From Bacteroidales bacterium UBA6229 (GTDB lineage Bacteria > Bacteroidota > Bacteroidia > Bacteroidales > F082), in the NCBI GenBank assembly GCA_002440975.1, contig DJWN01000065.1, forward strand, positions 1-14,763: a stretch of DNA of 14,763 nucleotides. Reading direction: 5' to 3'. Under the pieces are notes generated by a model. That model made no database searches, was not told where the DNA came from, and saw only the letters and a list, made by a program, of their open reading frames with translations. The stretch's first letter is position 1, and each line of letters starts with the position of its first letter. Position numbers and translations under genes: made by a program. Positions 9,101 through 14,763 of this stretch are shown here, piece by piece.

Positions 9101-9808
9101 CATTTCAGAGAAGGGGCAGGCTTTATCCGCACAGCCCATGTTCTTAAAAGCGGCATGACATTTTTCACCAATCAGCTCTTCCTCTGCTTTATTGGTCATA
9201 TGAAGGATAGAACTGTTGCATTGTAATATTTTTTGGTTTAGGTCGAGCAACATAACTCCATCACGAAGAGAGTCGAAAGTAATACGCCAGTTTTTAGTTG
9301 CTTTCTTGAGGGCGTTTTCGGTTTTACGCTTTTCAGCGAGTTCTTTTTCTAAGTCTTTCGTCCTTCGTTTGAGCAGTAATTCGAGCCAGGCTTTTTCGTC
9401 GTGTGCCCGCAGGTTGCCAAACCTGATTTTAATCATGGCATTAATCTGAGCCGACAATTCCACCTCATCTACCGGTTTAGTTAAAAACCCTTCGGCTCCC
9501 ACTTCCAGGGCTTTAACCCGGTTATTGCGATCACTTTTTAAGGCCGTTACAAAAAGGACAGGAATGTCAACCAAAACGGGATCACTTTTAAAAAGGCGGC
9601 AAACCTCAAATCCATCCATTTCGGGCATAAGAATATCAAGAAGTACGACATCCGGGTTTTGCTCTCTGGCCATTAAAAGGCCATCTTTTCCATTTTGGGC
9701 AAGAAGGATTTCGATACCGGGAAAAGACTCCCTGATCAATGCTTTTAAAGTAATCAGGTTATCACGGATATCGTCGATTACCAAAATTTTTATTTCCTCA
9801 TTCACCAT
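6146..9808 (-). CDS. Soluble hybrid histidine kinase: REC-PAS-GAF-3xPAS-HisKA-HATPase-REC
   Basis: This 1220-aa protein has no membrane segment. It begins with a receiver (6-125; acidic IDD, D58, K111), an arrangement typical of kinases that take phosphate from another kinase. A charged helix (about 132-172) leads to a PAS domain (169-280) with an unusual Cys/His group (C217-H218, C226, C231), then a GAF domain (287-442) and PAS domains at about 457-567, 577-689 and 699-819 (the last PAS_3-like, YPDD). HisKA (837-907) has H851 in SHEIRTP, and HATPase_c (951-1064) has N970 and DTGIGIP. The C-terminal receiver (1093-1209) has D1144 and K1194. The frame is open to a TTG at 9847 overlapping the upstream gene. 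I prefer the ATG at 9808, preceded by AAAGG, which starts the receiver at its normal length and leaves a 28-bp gap. It is the middle kinase of the cluster and has no output domain. Confidence 0.93.
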   Translation of the reverse strand: MVNEEIKILVIDDIRDNLITLKALIRESFPGIEILLAQNGKDGLLMAREQNPDVVLLDILMPEMDGFEVCRLFKSDPVLVDIPVLFVTALKSDRNNRVKALEVGAEGFLTKPVDEVELSAQINAMIKIRFGNLRAHDEKAWLELLLKRRTKDLEKELAEKRKTENALKKATKNWRITFDSLRDGVMLLDLNQKILQCNSSILHMTNKAEEELIGEKCHAAFKNMGCADKACPFSEMTRSEKRETTELVIGSKVYDIIIDPVFDDRGKLSGAVHIFSDRTDFKVSVIAQEIALKIAKTNTRKITLKELSLMVREELNRLIDATNFFVALYNPDKETLRKVIFEDEQDDFFEWNIHDSFSGLVVEKMKAIYLQQDELELQAKATGRRLIGAVPQSWLGVPLIIDGKAVGVMVVQSYTTANAFDNRIGIVEMLAREIALFMERKKIIDDLITAKEISQENEIRFQALHNASFGGIAIHDKGVILDCNQGLSKISGYAVDELIGMDGMLLIAPQHRNTVMEKIQAGYEKPYESVGLRKNGQEYPLRLEGRNIPYRGMSVRVVEFRDITDQKLADKALRDSEEKYRYLFEHNPQVMWIYDIDSLAFIEVNTAALNKYGYSKEEFLNMTLREIRPHEDLNLLEQDIANTTEMLNSAGEWRHIKKNGEVIFVEIISHLIVYEGKKARLVLINDITDRKLAEVKMREKDLQFAKLSSNLPDLIYQFTRRPDGSYFVPIASAGIKNIFGCSPEEVVDNFEPIARVIYPDDRDRVMEDIEHSAKNLSYFTCEFRVQIPGKPVQWIYSRSSPEMLPDGSITWYGFNANITEIKLYEQELVAAKEKAELSDRLKSAFLANMSHEIRTPMNGILGFTELLRDPDLSYDSKIDFIQMIDKSGNRLLTTVNDIIEMSQIEAGAVTIHKSAIKLVRFVDDITRFYAEEAKSKGIDLAFNAEDVRLDMIVYSDKNKLNSILTNLIKNAIKYTFKGWIKVVLSIADKRMTLSVQDTGIGIPPDRQEAVFNRFEQADINDKMALQGSGLGLSITKNYAELLGGRIWLESEEHVGSVFYVELPLEKAHIANELKTESDLTSTSVQANFDLPRLTILVAEDDEASFEYLSVLLAKWETELIHCKNGEEVLEQFNSETNIDLILMDIKMPGMGGLEATREIRKKNGTIPIIAQTAHAFTTDKERALEAGCNDYISKPIQGKELMRLIRKNVMPQARDRESNN
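9116..9160 (-). other. Cys/His cluster within the first PAS domain of the second kinase
   Basis: Residues 217-231 read C-H, then seven residues, C, four residues, C-P. Three cysteines and a histidine within 15 residues are rare in the rest of this protein. Similar late-PAS segments with CxxCP-type endings occur in other multi-PAS kinases. A redox, metal or cofactor role is possible but is inference. Confidence 0.5.
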
Positions 9809-9836
9809 CGCAGCGACCTTTGAAATCAAAATTACA

Positions 9837-12800
9837 TTAACTACCAAACAAATCGTTTACTAAACGGATAAATACATTTTCATCGATTGGCTTTGCCAGA
9901 TAAGCATGAAAACCATGATTGAGAATAGTTTCACGATCGCCTGCCATAGCGTTGGCAGTTACCGCGATAACAGGAATATGAGCTAAATTTTCCCTGTTTC
10001 GGATTTGTGAAAAAGCTTCCATTCCGCTCATGCCCGGGAGAGCGATATCCATTAATATCAAATCCGGAGTATATTCAATGGCAAGCTTAACAGCCTGTTC
10101 GCCATTTTCTGCTTCTATAAACTGATATCCATTCCCTAGCAATGCTTTTATTGTCAGCATATTGTCTTTGTTATCTTCTGCTATCAATACCATAGGAGGA
10201 CTATGCCGGACAGAAGATTTAATATACATGGGGTCTTCCTTTATTTCGTGAGGAGTTACCATTCGGCTCACTGCATCAAGGAGGTTGGGGAGGTCCACAT
10301 CGCCTTTCTGGATAAGCTGAAAAATGTTGTTTCCTTTCAGGAAGTTTAGTTCGTCCTTGGTAACGTGCTTTGCGGTTAGAATCAAGACAGGCACAAGGGC
10401 CATATTTTCGGTTTCGCGAATCTTTCGCAATACTGAAAACCCATCAATTTCCGGCATCATCAGGTCAAGGATAACCCCATCGGGGATGGTAGTTTCCAGA
10501 ATTTTAAGGGCAGATTGTCCACCCGAAGCCACAATCACCTCAAAACCATGATTTTCGAGAGCATCTTTTACTTGAATTACAGCCGCTTCACTATCTTCGA
10601 TCAGGAGAATACTTTTTCCGTCTTTTACAACTTCGGTAGCACGTGCTGCGGGCTCATCAGGGCGATCCGAAACCAATCTATTTCTGACATTGGCGGTTGA
10701 TGTTTCCGGTTTTTGGATGTAAGCCGGAGGTAGTAACACCGTAAACACGGACCCCTTACCGGGCTGTGTGTCTACCTGAATACTTCCTTTAAGCATGTGG
10801 GCATATTTTCTGGCAATGGCCAGTCCCAAGCCCGTGCCGCCATAACGGCGCGATGTGCTGCTATCAGCTTGCCGAAACTCATCGAAAATATTTTCAACAT
10901 GGGATGGATGGATGCCTATTCCGGTATCGGTAACCTGAACTGCAACTTCATTATTGGTCGCTTTTACGAGTACTTCAACTTTCCCGGCTTCCGTAAATTT
11001 GATCGCGTTTCCGACGATATTATAGAAAATATGCTTGCATTTTTTTATGTCGGAAGTCATCCATACGCTTTGATCCGGGTTGACCTGAACAAAATCAATC
11101 CCCTTTTGATCAGCCAGCGGATTGAGTAACTCAACAACTTCGCCAAGCAATTGATTCAAATCAAAAGATTCCAATTCAAGATATTCCTGCCCTGCTTCGA
11201 TACGCGACAAATCGAGGATGTCGTTGATAAGCTCAAGCAAATTTTTGCCATTGCGGTTGATGATTTCAAGAAACCGATTTTGCTCTTCAGAAATGGTCCC
11301 TGTAAGTTGTCTCTCCATCAAGCTTGATAACGAGATAATTGAATTAAGTGGTGTACGGAGTTCGTGGCTCATGTTAGAAAGAAAACTTGTTTTAAGCTTG
11401 TTGGCTTCCACAAGTTGATTTTTCTGCACTTCGAGCTCGGTATTTTGTTCGGTCAGTTCGCGCGACTGAGCCGACAGTTCTCTTTTTTGTTCTTCCAGTT
11501 CGGTGTTTTGCTCTTGTAACATATCAGAACTGGTTTTGATTTCATTTTTTTGAATTTCGAGTAAATTGTAATTTTCCTGTAGTTTTTCGGAGAGTAAAAT
11601 CAACTTACGGTGCATGAATACGCTGCGCACACGAGCCGAAAGAATAACGTAAATATGGCCAATTAATTTGAGATCTTTTTGTTCAAACTCCCTGATACTG
11701 GCAAGTGAGATTACCGCGATGGTTTGTTGCGCAGCTACGATGGGGATGGTAATAATTTCCCGTGGCTGAAAGCTTCCACTTACACCGGAAAAAACAAAGC
11801 GGCTGTCGTCAGGAATACGGGTAATATGTTGCCATTTTTTCTCTGCCAGAGCTTTGCCAAACTCACCTTCAAGATTTGTAGCTGAAAAAGGACGACAGCC
11901 TTCAACCTCCATCCCAACGGAAACAAAAGGCTCAAAAGTGGATGTTTGTTCGTTAAGCAGATAAACAGCGCCCAGCTGAGCGTCTGTTTCATGCAATAAA
12001 TGATTGAGTACGTTTTGACAAAACCTGTCGGCTTCTTCTTCCTGAAGCATCACTTCAGAAAATTTCTCCACCCGCTCACGGAGCATTAATTCTTCCTCAA
12101 TATGCGCTGCCATGTTGTTAAAACTTGACGAAAGTTCTCCAAATTCATTGGCAGAGCTAAATCTACTGCGTGCCTGACGTTGTCCGCCAGTAAAAGCATT
12201 AGCGGCACGTTTTAATTCAAACAAAGGCTGTTTTACACTTTTGGTAAGCCATAGAACCATCAATAAGGTAACCAACAAAATAAACAAAGTGATAAAGAGC
12301 AACTGCAATTTAAGGTTTCTGTTGTGTTTTTCTGAAGTTTGATAGAAGTGATCTGCAAAGTTTACTGCTACTTCGCGTATTTCGGCAATGCTGTTAATCA
12401 ATTTTTTAGCCTGTGCGCCCCCTATTCCGGAAGGTTTTGTGCGATCCGCAGCTTCCTCTACCTTACCCTGGCGAAAAATGCGAATGGTTTCAGCCCGTAT
12501 GGCATTCCACTGAACAAAATTGTCGTGAGCTTGAGTTATTAGCTTTGGCTCTCCCAAAAAATTTTCTTTTATGATGGAAAATTGGGTTTCCGCTTCCGCG
12601 TTGTTGATTTCTAACTGTAAAAGAACGGTTTCCAGTTCGTTTTCATCTTCGGCCAAAAACAAATCTTTCATTCCCTTGTGCATGGCCTGAATATCCGTCA
12701 TTAAAGTGCCCAGTGCCCGTTGGACGGTAAGTGGATGCTCGTAAATTTCTTGCGTCTGTAGCGAAATGCTGTTCGATTGATCCCAGGATATTCCGGCTAA

Positions 12801-12875
12801 CAATATTATCAGTGCGAGAATGATGCCAAAGCTGATGGTTAGCTGTCTTCCTACTCTAATGTCATTTAGTTTCAT
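9837..12875 (-). CDS. Membrane hybrid histidine kinase: 4-helix sensor-HAMP-GAF-HisKA-HATPase-REC-REC
   Basis: This 1012-aa protein is the only kinase here with membrane segments. TM1 is about 12-30. A helical extracytoplasmic domain (about 31-188) carries a YEHP...MHKGMKDL pattern like four-helix-bundle receptor domains of the 4HB_MCP type. TM2 is about 190-211. HAMP (211-263, with NEFGELSSSFN) leads to a GAF domain (268-423), then a coiled coil of three 21-residue repeats (435-497). HisKA has H504 (SHELRTP) and HATPase_c has N623 and DTGIGI (D650). Receiver 1 (755-873) has D804 and K857 in QKG instead of KP; receiver 2 (894-1009) has D943 and K995. A TTG at 12896 would lengthen the frame, but the ATG at 12875 (MKLNDIRVG) gives a usual short N-terminal tail before TM1. 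It lies 35 bp after the CheR gene, and CheR may modify its cytoplasmic helices. There is no DNA-binding output. Confidence 0.93.
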   Translation of the reverse strand: MKLNDIRVGRQLTISFGIILALIILLAGISWDQSNSISLQTQEIYEHPLTVQRALGTLMTDIQAMHKGMKDLFLAEDENELETVLLQLEINNAEAETQFSIIKENFLGEPKLITQAHDNFVQWNAIRAETIRIFRQGKVEEAADRTKPSGIGGAQAKKLINSIAEIREVAVNFADHFYQTSEKHNRNLKLQLLFITLFILLVTLLMVLWLTKSVKQPLFELKRAANAFTGGQRQARSRFSSANEFGELSSSFNNMAAHIEEELMLRERVEKFSEVMLQEEEADRFCQNVLNHLLHETDAQLGAVYLLNEQTSTFEPFVSVGMEVEGCRPFSATNLEGEFGKALAEKKWQHITRIPDDSRFVFSGVSGSFQPREIITIPIVAAQQTIAVISLASIREFEQKDLKLIGHIYVILSARVRSVFMHRKLILLSEKLQENYNLLEIQKNEIKTSSDMLQEQNTELEEQKRELSAQSRELTEQNTELEVQKNQLVEANKLKTSFLSNMSHELRTPLNSIISLSSLMERQLTGTISEEQNRFLEIINRNGKNLLELINDILDLSRIEAGQEYLELESFDLNQLLGEVVELLNPLADQKGIDFVQVNPDQSVWMTSDIKKCKHIFYNIVGNAIKFTEAGKVEVLVKATNNEVAVQVTDTGIGIHPSHVENIFDEFRQADSSTSRRYGGTGLGLAIARKYAHMLKGSIQVDTQPGKGSVFTVLLPPAYIQKPETSTANVRNRLVSDRPDEPAARATEVVKDGKSILLIEDSEAAVIQVKDALENHGFEVIVASGGQSALKILETTIPDGVILDLMMPEIDGFSVLRKIRETENMALVPVLILTAKHVTKDELNFLKGNNIFQLIQKGDVDLPNLLDAVSRMVTPHEIKEDPMYIKSSVRHSPPMVLIAEDNKDNMLTIKALLGNGYQFIEAENGEQAVKLAIEYTPDLILMDIALPGMSGMEAFSQIRNRENLAHIPVIAVTANAMAGDRETILNHGFHAYLAKPIDENVFIRLVNDLFGS
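11385..11573 (-). repeat. Three 21-residue coiled-coil repeats in the membrane kinase
   Basis: Residues 435-497 of the membrane kinase form three tandem 21-residue units, each three heptads long, starting NYNLLEIQK, QNTELEEQK and QNTELEVQK, and the last ends seven residues before phospho-acceptor H504. Units 2 and 3 also match at the DNA level: 11438-11450 and 11501-11513 differ at two of 13 bases, exactly 63 bp apart. The exact heptad multiple keeps helix phase between GAF and HisKA, as expected for a signalling helix that grew by duplication. Confidence 0.8.
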
Positions 12876-12910
12876 ACGGGCTGTATTTATTACCAACAGT
12901 GAAATTACAA

Positions 12911-13732
12911 TTATACCTTCTTAAAAATCGAGCTTCCGAAGCAACAAATATAAGCATTTATTTCCTCAACAATTTGCTTCTCAGCTTCTCCCACTATCAA
13001 ATAACCACCTTTTGCAAGGCTATTCGTGACTTTAAGCAATATTTTCCGGCGCATATCTTCACGATAGTAAAACAAGACATTGCTAAGAAAAACGACATCG
13101 AAGTGACCAAAAATACTGGCAGGAGGTGAAAAGGAGTTTTCGTCGAGCAGGTCGTAAACCGAAAAATCCACTGTCTTTTTCAGTGATTCTGCTATCAGAA
13201 AAAAATCATCACTCCGTTCAAAATGGGTCAAAAGCCGTTTGAAAGTCACCTGTGCAAGAGCAGCCTGGCTATACCGACCGATTAGTGCACGTTGTATCAC
13301 TTCGCTGGATTTATCGGTAGCAAAAATGCGGTGTCGTGCCTTTTGATTTTGATTTACACAGGCTTCGTCGCACACAATGGCGAGGCTGTAAGCTTCTTCA
13401 CCTGTAGAACAAGCAGCCGACCACATCCTTATTTCGCCATTCTTTTTGTTTTTATTTCGCTCAAACAATTCGGGCAACACACGCTTCTCAAAAAGACCAA
13501 AGACCAGTGGATCACGAAAAAACTCGGTGTAAGAATTGTTAAGCGAAGCGATTAAAAGCCTTGCTTCCGATTTATTGTTTAGCAGCGTTACATAATCAGA
13601 CACCTCATGCAAACCAGCCAATTTCATTTGTCGGGTTATTGTTTTCGACAAAAAAGCACTTTCATAAACAGACAGGTCGATTCCGTGCTGTTTTTCCACA
13701 ACATCTGCAATTTCGGTGTAGGAGACTTTCAT
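12911..13732 (-). CDS. CheR-type protein-glutamate O-methyltransferase
   Basis: This 273-aa cytoplasmic protein has the usual two-part CheR layout and near-standard length. A helical N-terminal domain (1-75) ends in TEFFRD (69-74), the counterpart of the TxFFR motif. The SAM-binding Rossmann domain follows, with SAACSTGEEAYSLAI (105-119), ATD (138-140) whose Asp should contact SAM, and FLSNVLFYY (215-223), where Ser replaces the common Arg of CRNVLIYF. GE at 248-249 replaces the common GHSE. CheR enzymes use S-adenosylmethionine to methylate glutamates on receptor coiled coils. No chemoreceptor, CheA, CheW or CheB gene is in the window; the neighbour 35 bp downstream is the membrane HAMP kinase, the most likely partner. 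The 104-bp gap to the upstream metallo-hydrolase holds no convincing promoter or terminator: a TATTTTG at 13738-13744 is one base short of the -7 consensus and too close to the start. Family assignment is secure; the substrate is inferred. Confidence 0.92.
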   Translation of the reverse strand: MKVSYTEIADVVEKQHGIDLSVYESAFLSKTITRQMKLAGLHEVSDYVTLLNNKSEARLLIASLNNSYTEFFRDPLVFGLFEKRVLPELFERNKNKKNGEIRMWSAACSTGEEAYSLAIVCDEACVNQNQKARHRIFATDKSSEVIQRALIGRYSQAALAQVTFKRLLTHFERSDDFFLIAESLKKTVDFSVYDLLDENSFSPPASIFGHFDVVFLSNVLFYYREDMRRKILLKVTNSLAKGGYLIVGEAEKQIVEEINAYICCFGSSIFKKV

Positions 13733-13836
13733 GAGAGCAAAATACGACTTTTTTAAAAGCCGAACACACCGCTAAAAAATTAAATAAGTAAGTACCTTTT
13801 CACAAGGGGAGACTTGATCCAAAACACCATCGTGAT

Positions 13837-14763
13837 CTACAATTCCAAATCGAATTCGTCCATCAGGTTTGGCACAACGGCATTCCAGCCAAACACATCG
13901 GCCAATTTTTGCTGCAACGCAAGGGAGGAAGATTTTTCGCCATGCGTAACGAAAACCATCTTTGGAGGCTTTATAATTTGCCTTAGCCAGTCGAGAATCT
14001 CGCTTTGGTCGGCATGCGACGACATGGTGGTGATATGTTCGATGGTAGCCTTTACGTCATAAAACTTTCCACGCAATTTTAACGACTGTCCTCCTTCGGC
14101 CAGGGTACGTCCCCGTGTTCCTTCGGCCTGATAACCGGGTAAAACAAATATGGCATTGGGGTTTCCGAGCTGTTCTTCAAGATATTGGAGAATACGTCCT
14201 CCGTTCATCATGCCACTGCCTGCAATCACGATATGCGGGTTTTTGTTCCGCGCCAAGGCACGGGTTTCCTCAATGGAGTGCACCATGCGGGTATTGCTAA
14301 ACACTTGCTGAAATACCTCTGGATCAATAATTTGCCATTCAGGATATTTTAGAAATAACTTACTTACGTCAACACCCATCGGACTATCAAGGTAAACAGG
14401 GATGTCAGGTATTTTATTGGCCTGTTTCAATTTCCAGATGAGGTACATGAAATCCTGGGCGCGGTCGACGGTAAAGCTGCTCACAAAAAGAGGCCCATGA
14501 TTGAGCAAGCTGTTGTTAATAATGCGCAGCAATACGTCCTCGGTTGATTCATCCGTGTGTTCACGGTCGCCGTAAGTCGATTCAATAAACAAATAATCTG
14601 CCTGTTGCGGTATTTCGGGAGGAAGTAGCATGGGATCGTTCGGTCGGCCTAAATCTCCCGAAAAAACTATCCGGCTATCGTTTACCTGCATTTCGATAAA
14701 AGCAGCACCCGGAATATGGGCATCGCGCCTGAATTGAAAAGAAATCCGGTCAGTAAATTCGAT
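13837..14763 (-). CDS. Beta-CASP metallo-beta-lactamase-fold hydrolase, probable RNA-processing type (partial)
   Basis: The gene is cut by the right window edge. The frame is open from 14763 without a start, and the ATG at 14691 is internal because residues before it (DAHIPGAAFIE) are clearly family sequence. The 308 visible residues start at the third metallo-beta-lactamase motif (H16) and include motif 4, FSGDLGR (D37). The beta-CASP part has motif A in FIESTYG (E61), motif B in SSHADQS (H250) and motif C in VTHGE (H274), with SGMMNGGR before motif B. This is the layout of the Zn-dependent CPSF/TTHA0252-like nucleases with the RNA-specificity C-terminal domain. The HxHxDH motif would lie off the window. 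Expected role is cytoplasmic RNA cleavage or trimming, but many bacterial members are uncharacterised. It is on the same strand as the signalling cluster, ending 104 bp before cheR, so read-through is possible but a functional link is not indicated. Confidence 0.88.
   Translation of the reverse strand: MEFTDRISFQFRRDAHIPGAAFIEMQVNDSRIVFSGDLGRPNDPMLLPPEIPQQADYLFIESTYGDREHTDESTEDVLLRIINNSLLNHGPLFVSSFTVDRAQDFMYLIWKLKQANKIPDIPVYLDSPMGVDVSKLFLKYPEWQIIDPEVFQQVFSNTRMVHSIEETRALARNKNPHIVIAGSGMMNGGRILQYLEEQLGNPNAIFVLPGYQAEGTRGRTLAEGGQSLKLRGKFYDVKATIEHITTMSSHADQSEILDWLRQIIKPPKMVFVTHGEKSSSLALQQKLADVFGWNAVVPNLMDEFDLEL

Noticed and set aside
9809..9847. TTG start for the second kinase at 9847
   Set aside because: It would overlap the upstream gene and add 13 residues before a receiver that is already of normal length from the ATG at 9808.
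10314..10330. Degenerate first receiver in the membrane kinase because of QKG instead of KP
   Set aside because: The Asp and Lys are present, and receivers with Lys-Gly at this place are common in hybrid kinases, so it is not good evidence of inactivity.
12876..12896. TTG start for the membrane kinase at 12896
   Set aside because: The ATG at 12875 gives the usual short cytoplasmic tail before the first membrane segment; nothing supports the longer form.
13738..13744. Promoter TATTTTG upstream of cheR
   Set aside because: It has one base fewer than TAnnTTTG and sits 5 bp before the ATG, too close to drive this gene.

Overview
This window looks like chromosomal DNA from a member of the Bacteroidota, probably a free-living, environmental one. 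The reasons are: two intergenic matches to the Bacteroidota -7 promoter element TAnnTTTG, no strong Shine-Dalgarno sequences, a clade-typical Nramp variant, and long soluble multi-PAS hybrid histidine kinases whose H-boxes have the wording common in that phylum. A placement near the Marinilabiliales/Prolixibacteraceae is my impression from recalled kinase sequences and was not tested. There is no phage, insertion sequence, CRISPR array, rRNA or tRNA.

Layout. Positions 1-77 hold an 8-bp tandem repeat that runs into the 3' end of an Nramp-related membrane transporter gene (minus strand, to about 1297). A roughly 110-bp divergent intergenic region with promoter-like elements on both strands separates it from a membrane-anchored serine beta-lactamase-fold hydrolase (plus strand, 1406-2560). 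That gene converges, with a 15-bp gap, on the end of a long minus-strand signalling cluster. In transcription order the cluster is: a CheR-type methyltransferase (13732-12911), a membrane hybrid kinase with sensor, HAMP, GAF and two receivers (12875-9837), a soluble hybrid kinase with an N-terminal receiver, PAS/GAF array and C-terminal receiver (9808-6146), and a soluble six-PAS hybrid kinase with one receiver (6085-2576). The gaps are 35, 28 and 60 bp with no convincing internal promoter, so I read it as one operon of about 11 kb. Upstream, a partial beta-CASP metallo-beta-lactamase (13837 to the window edge) is on the same strand.

How the genes may work together. The membrane kinase is the only cluster protein that can sense outside the cell directly. 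CheR could adapt it by methylating its cytoplasmic helices. Its phosphate could then pass, through a histidine phosphotransfer protein not encoded here, to the N-terminal receiver of the second kinase. The second and third kinases have very similar catalytic cores but different sensory arrays. The cluster has five receiver domains and no DNA-binding or enzymatic output domain, no CheB, no CheW, no methyl-accepting chemoreceptor and no Hpt domain, so its output must be encoded elsewhere. The CheR/multi-kinase module is the most interesting part of the window. Its wiring is inference; the gene order and domains are read from the sequence.
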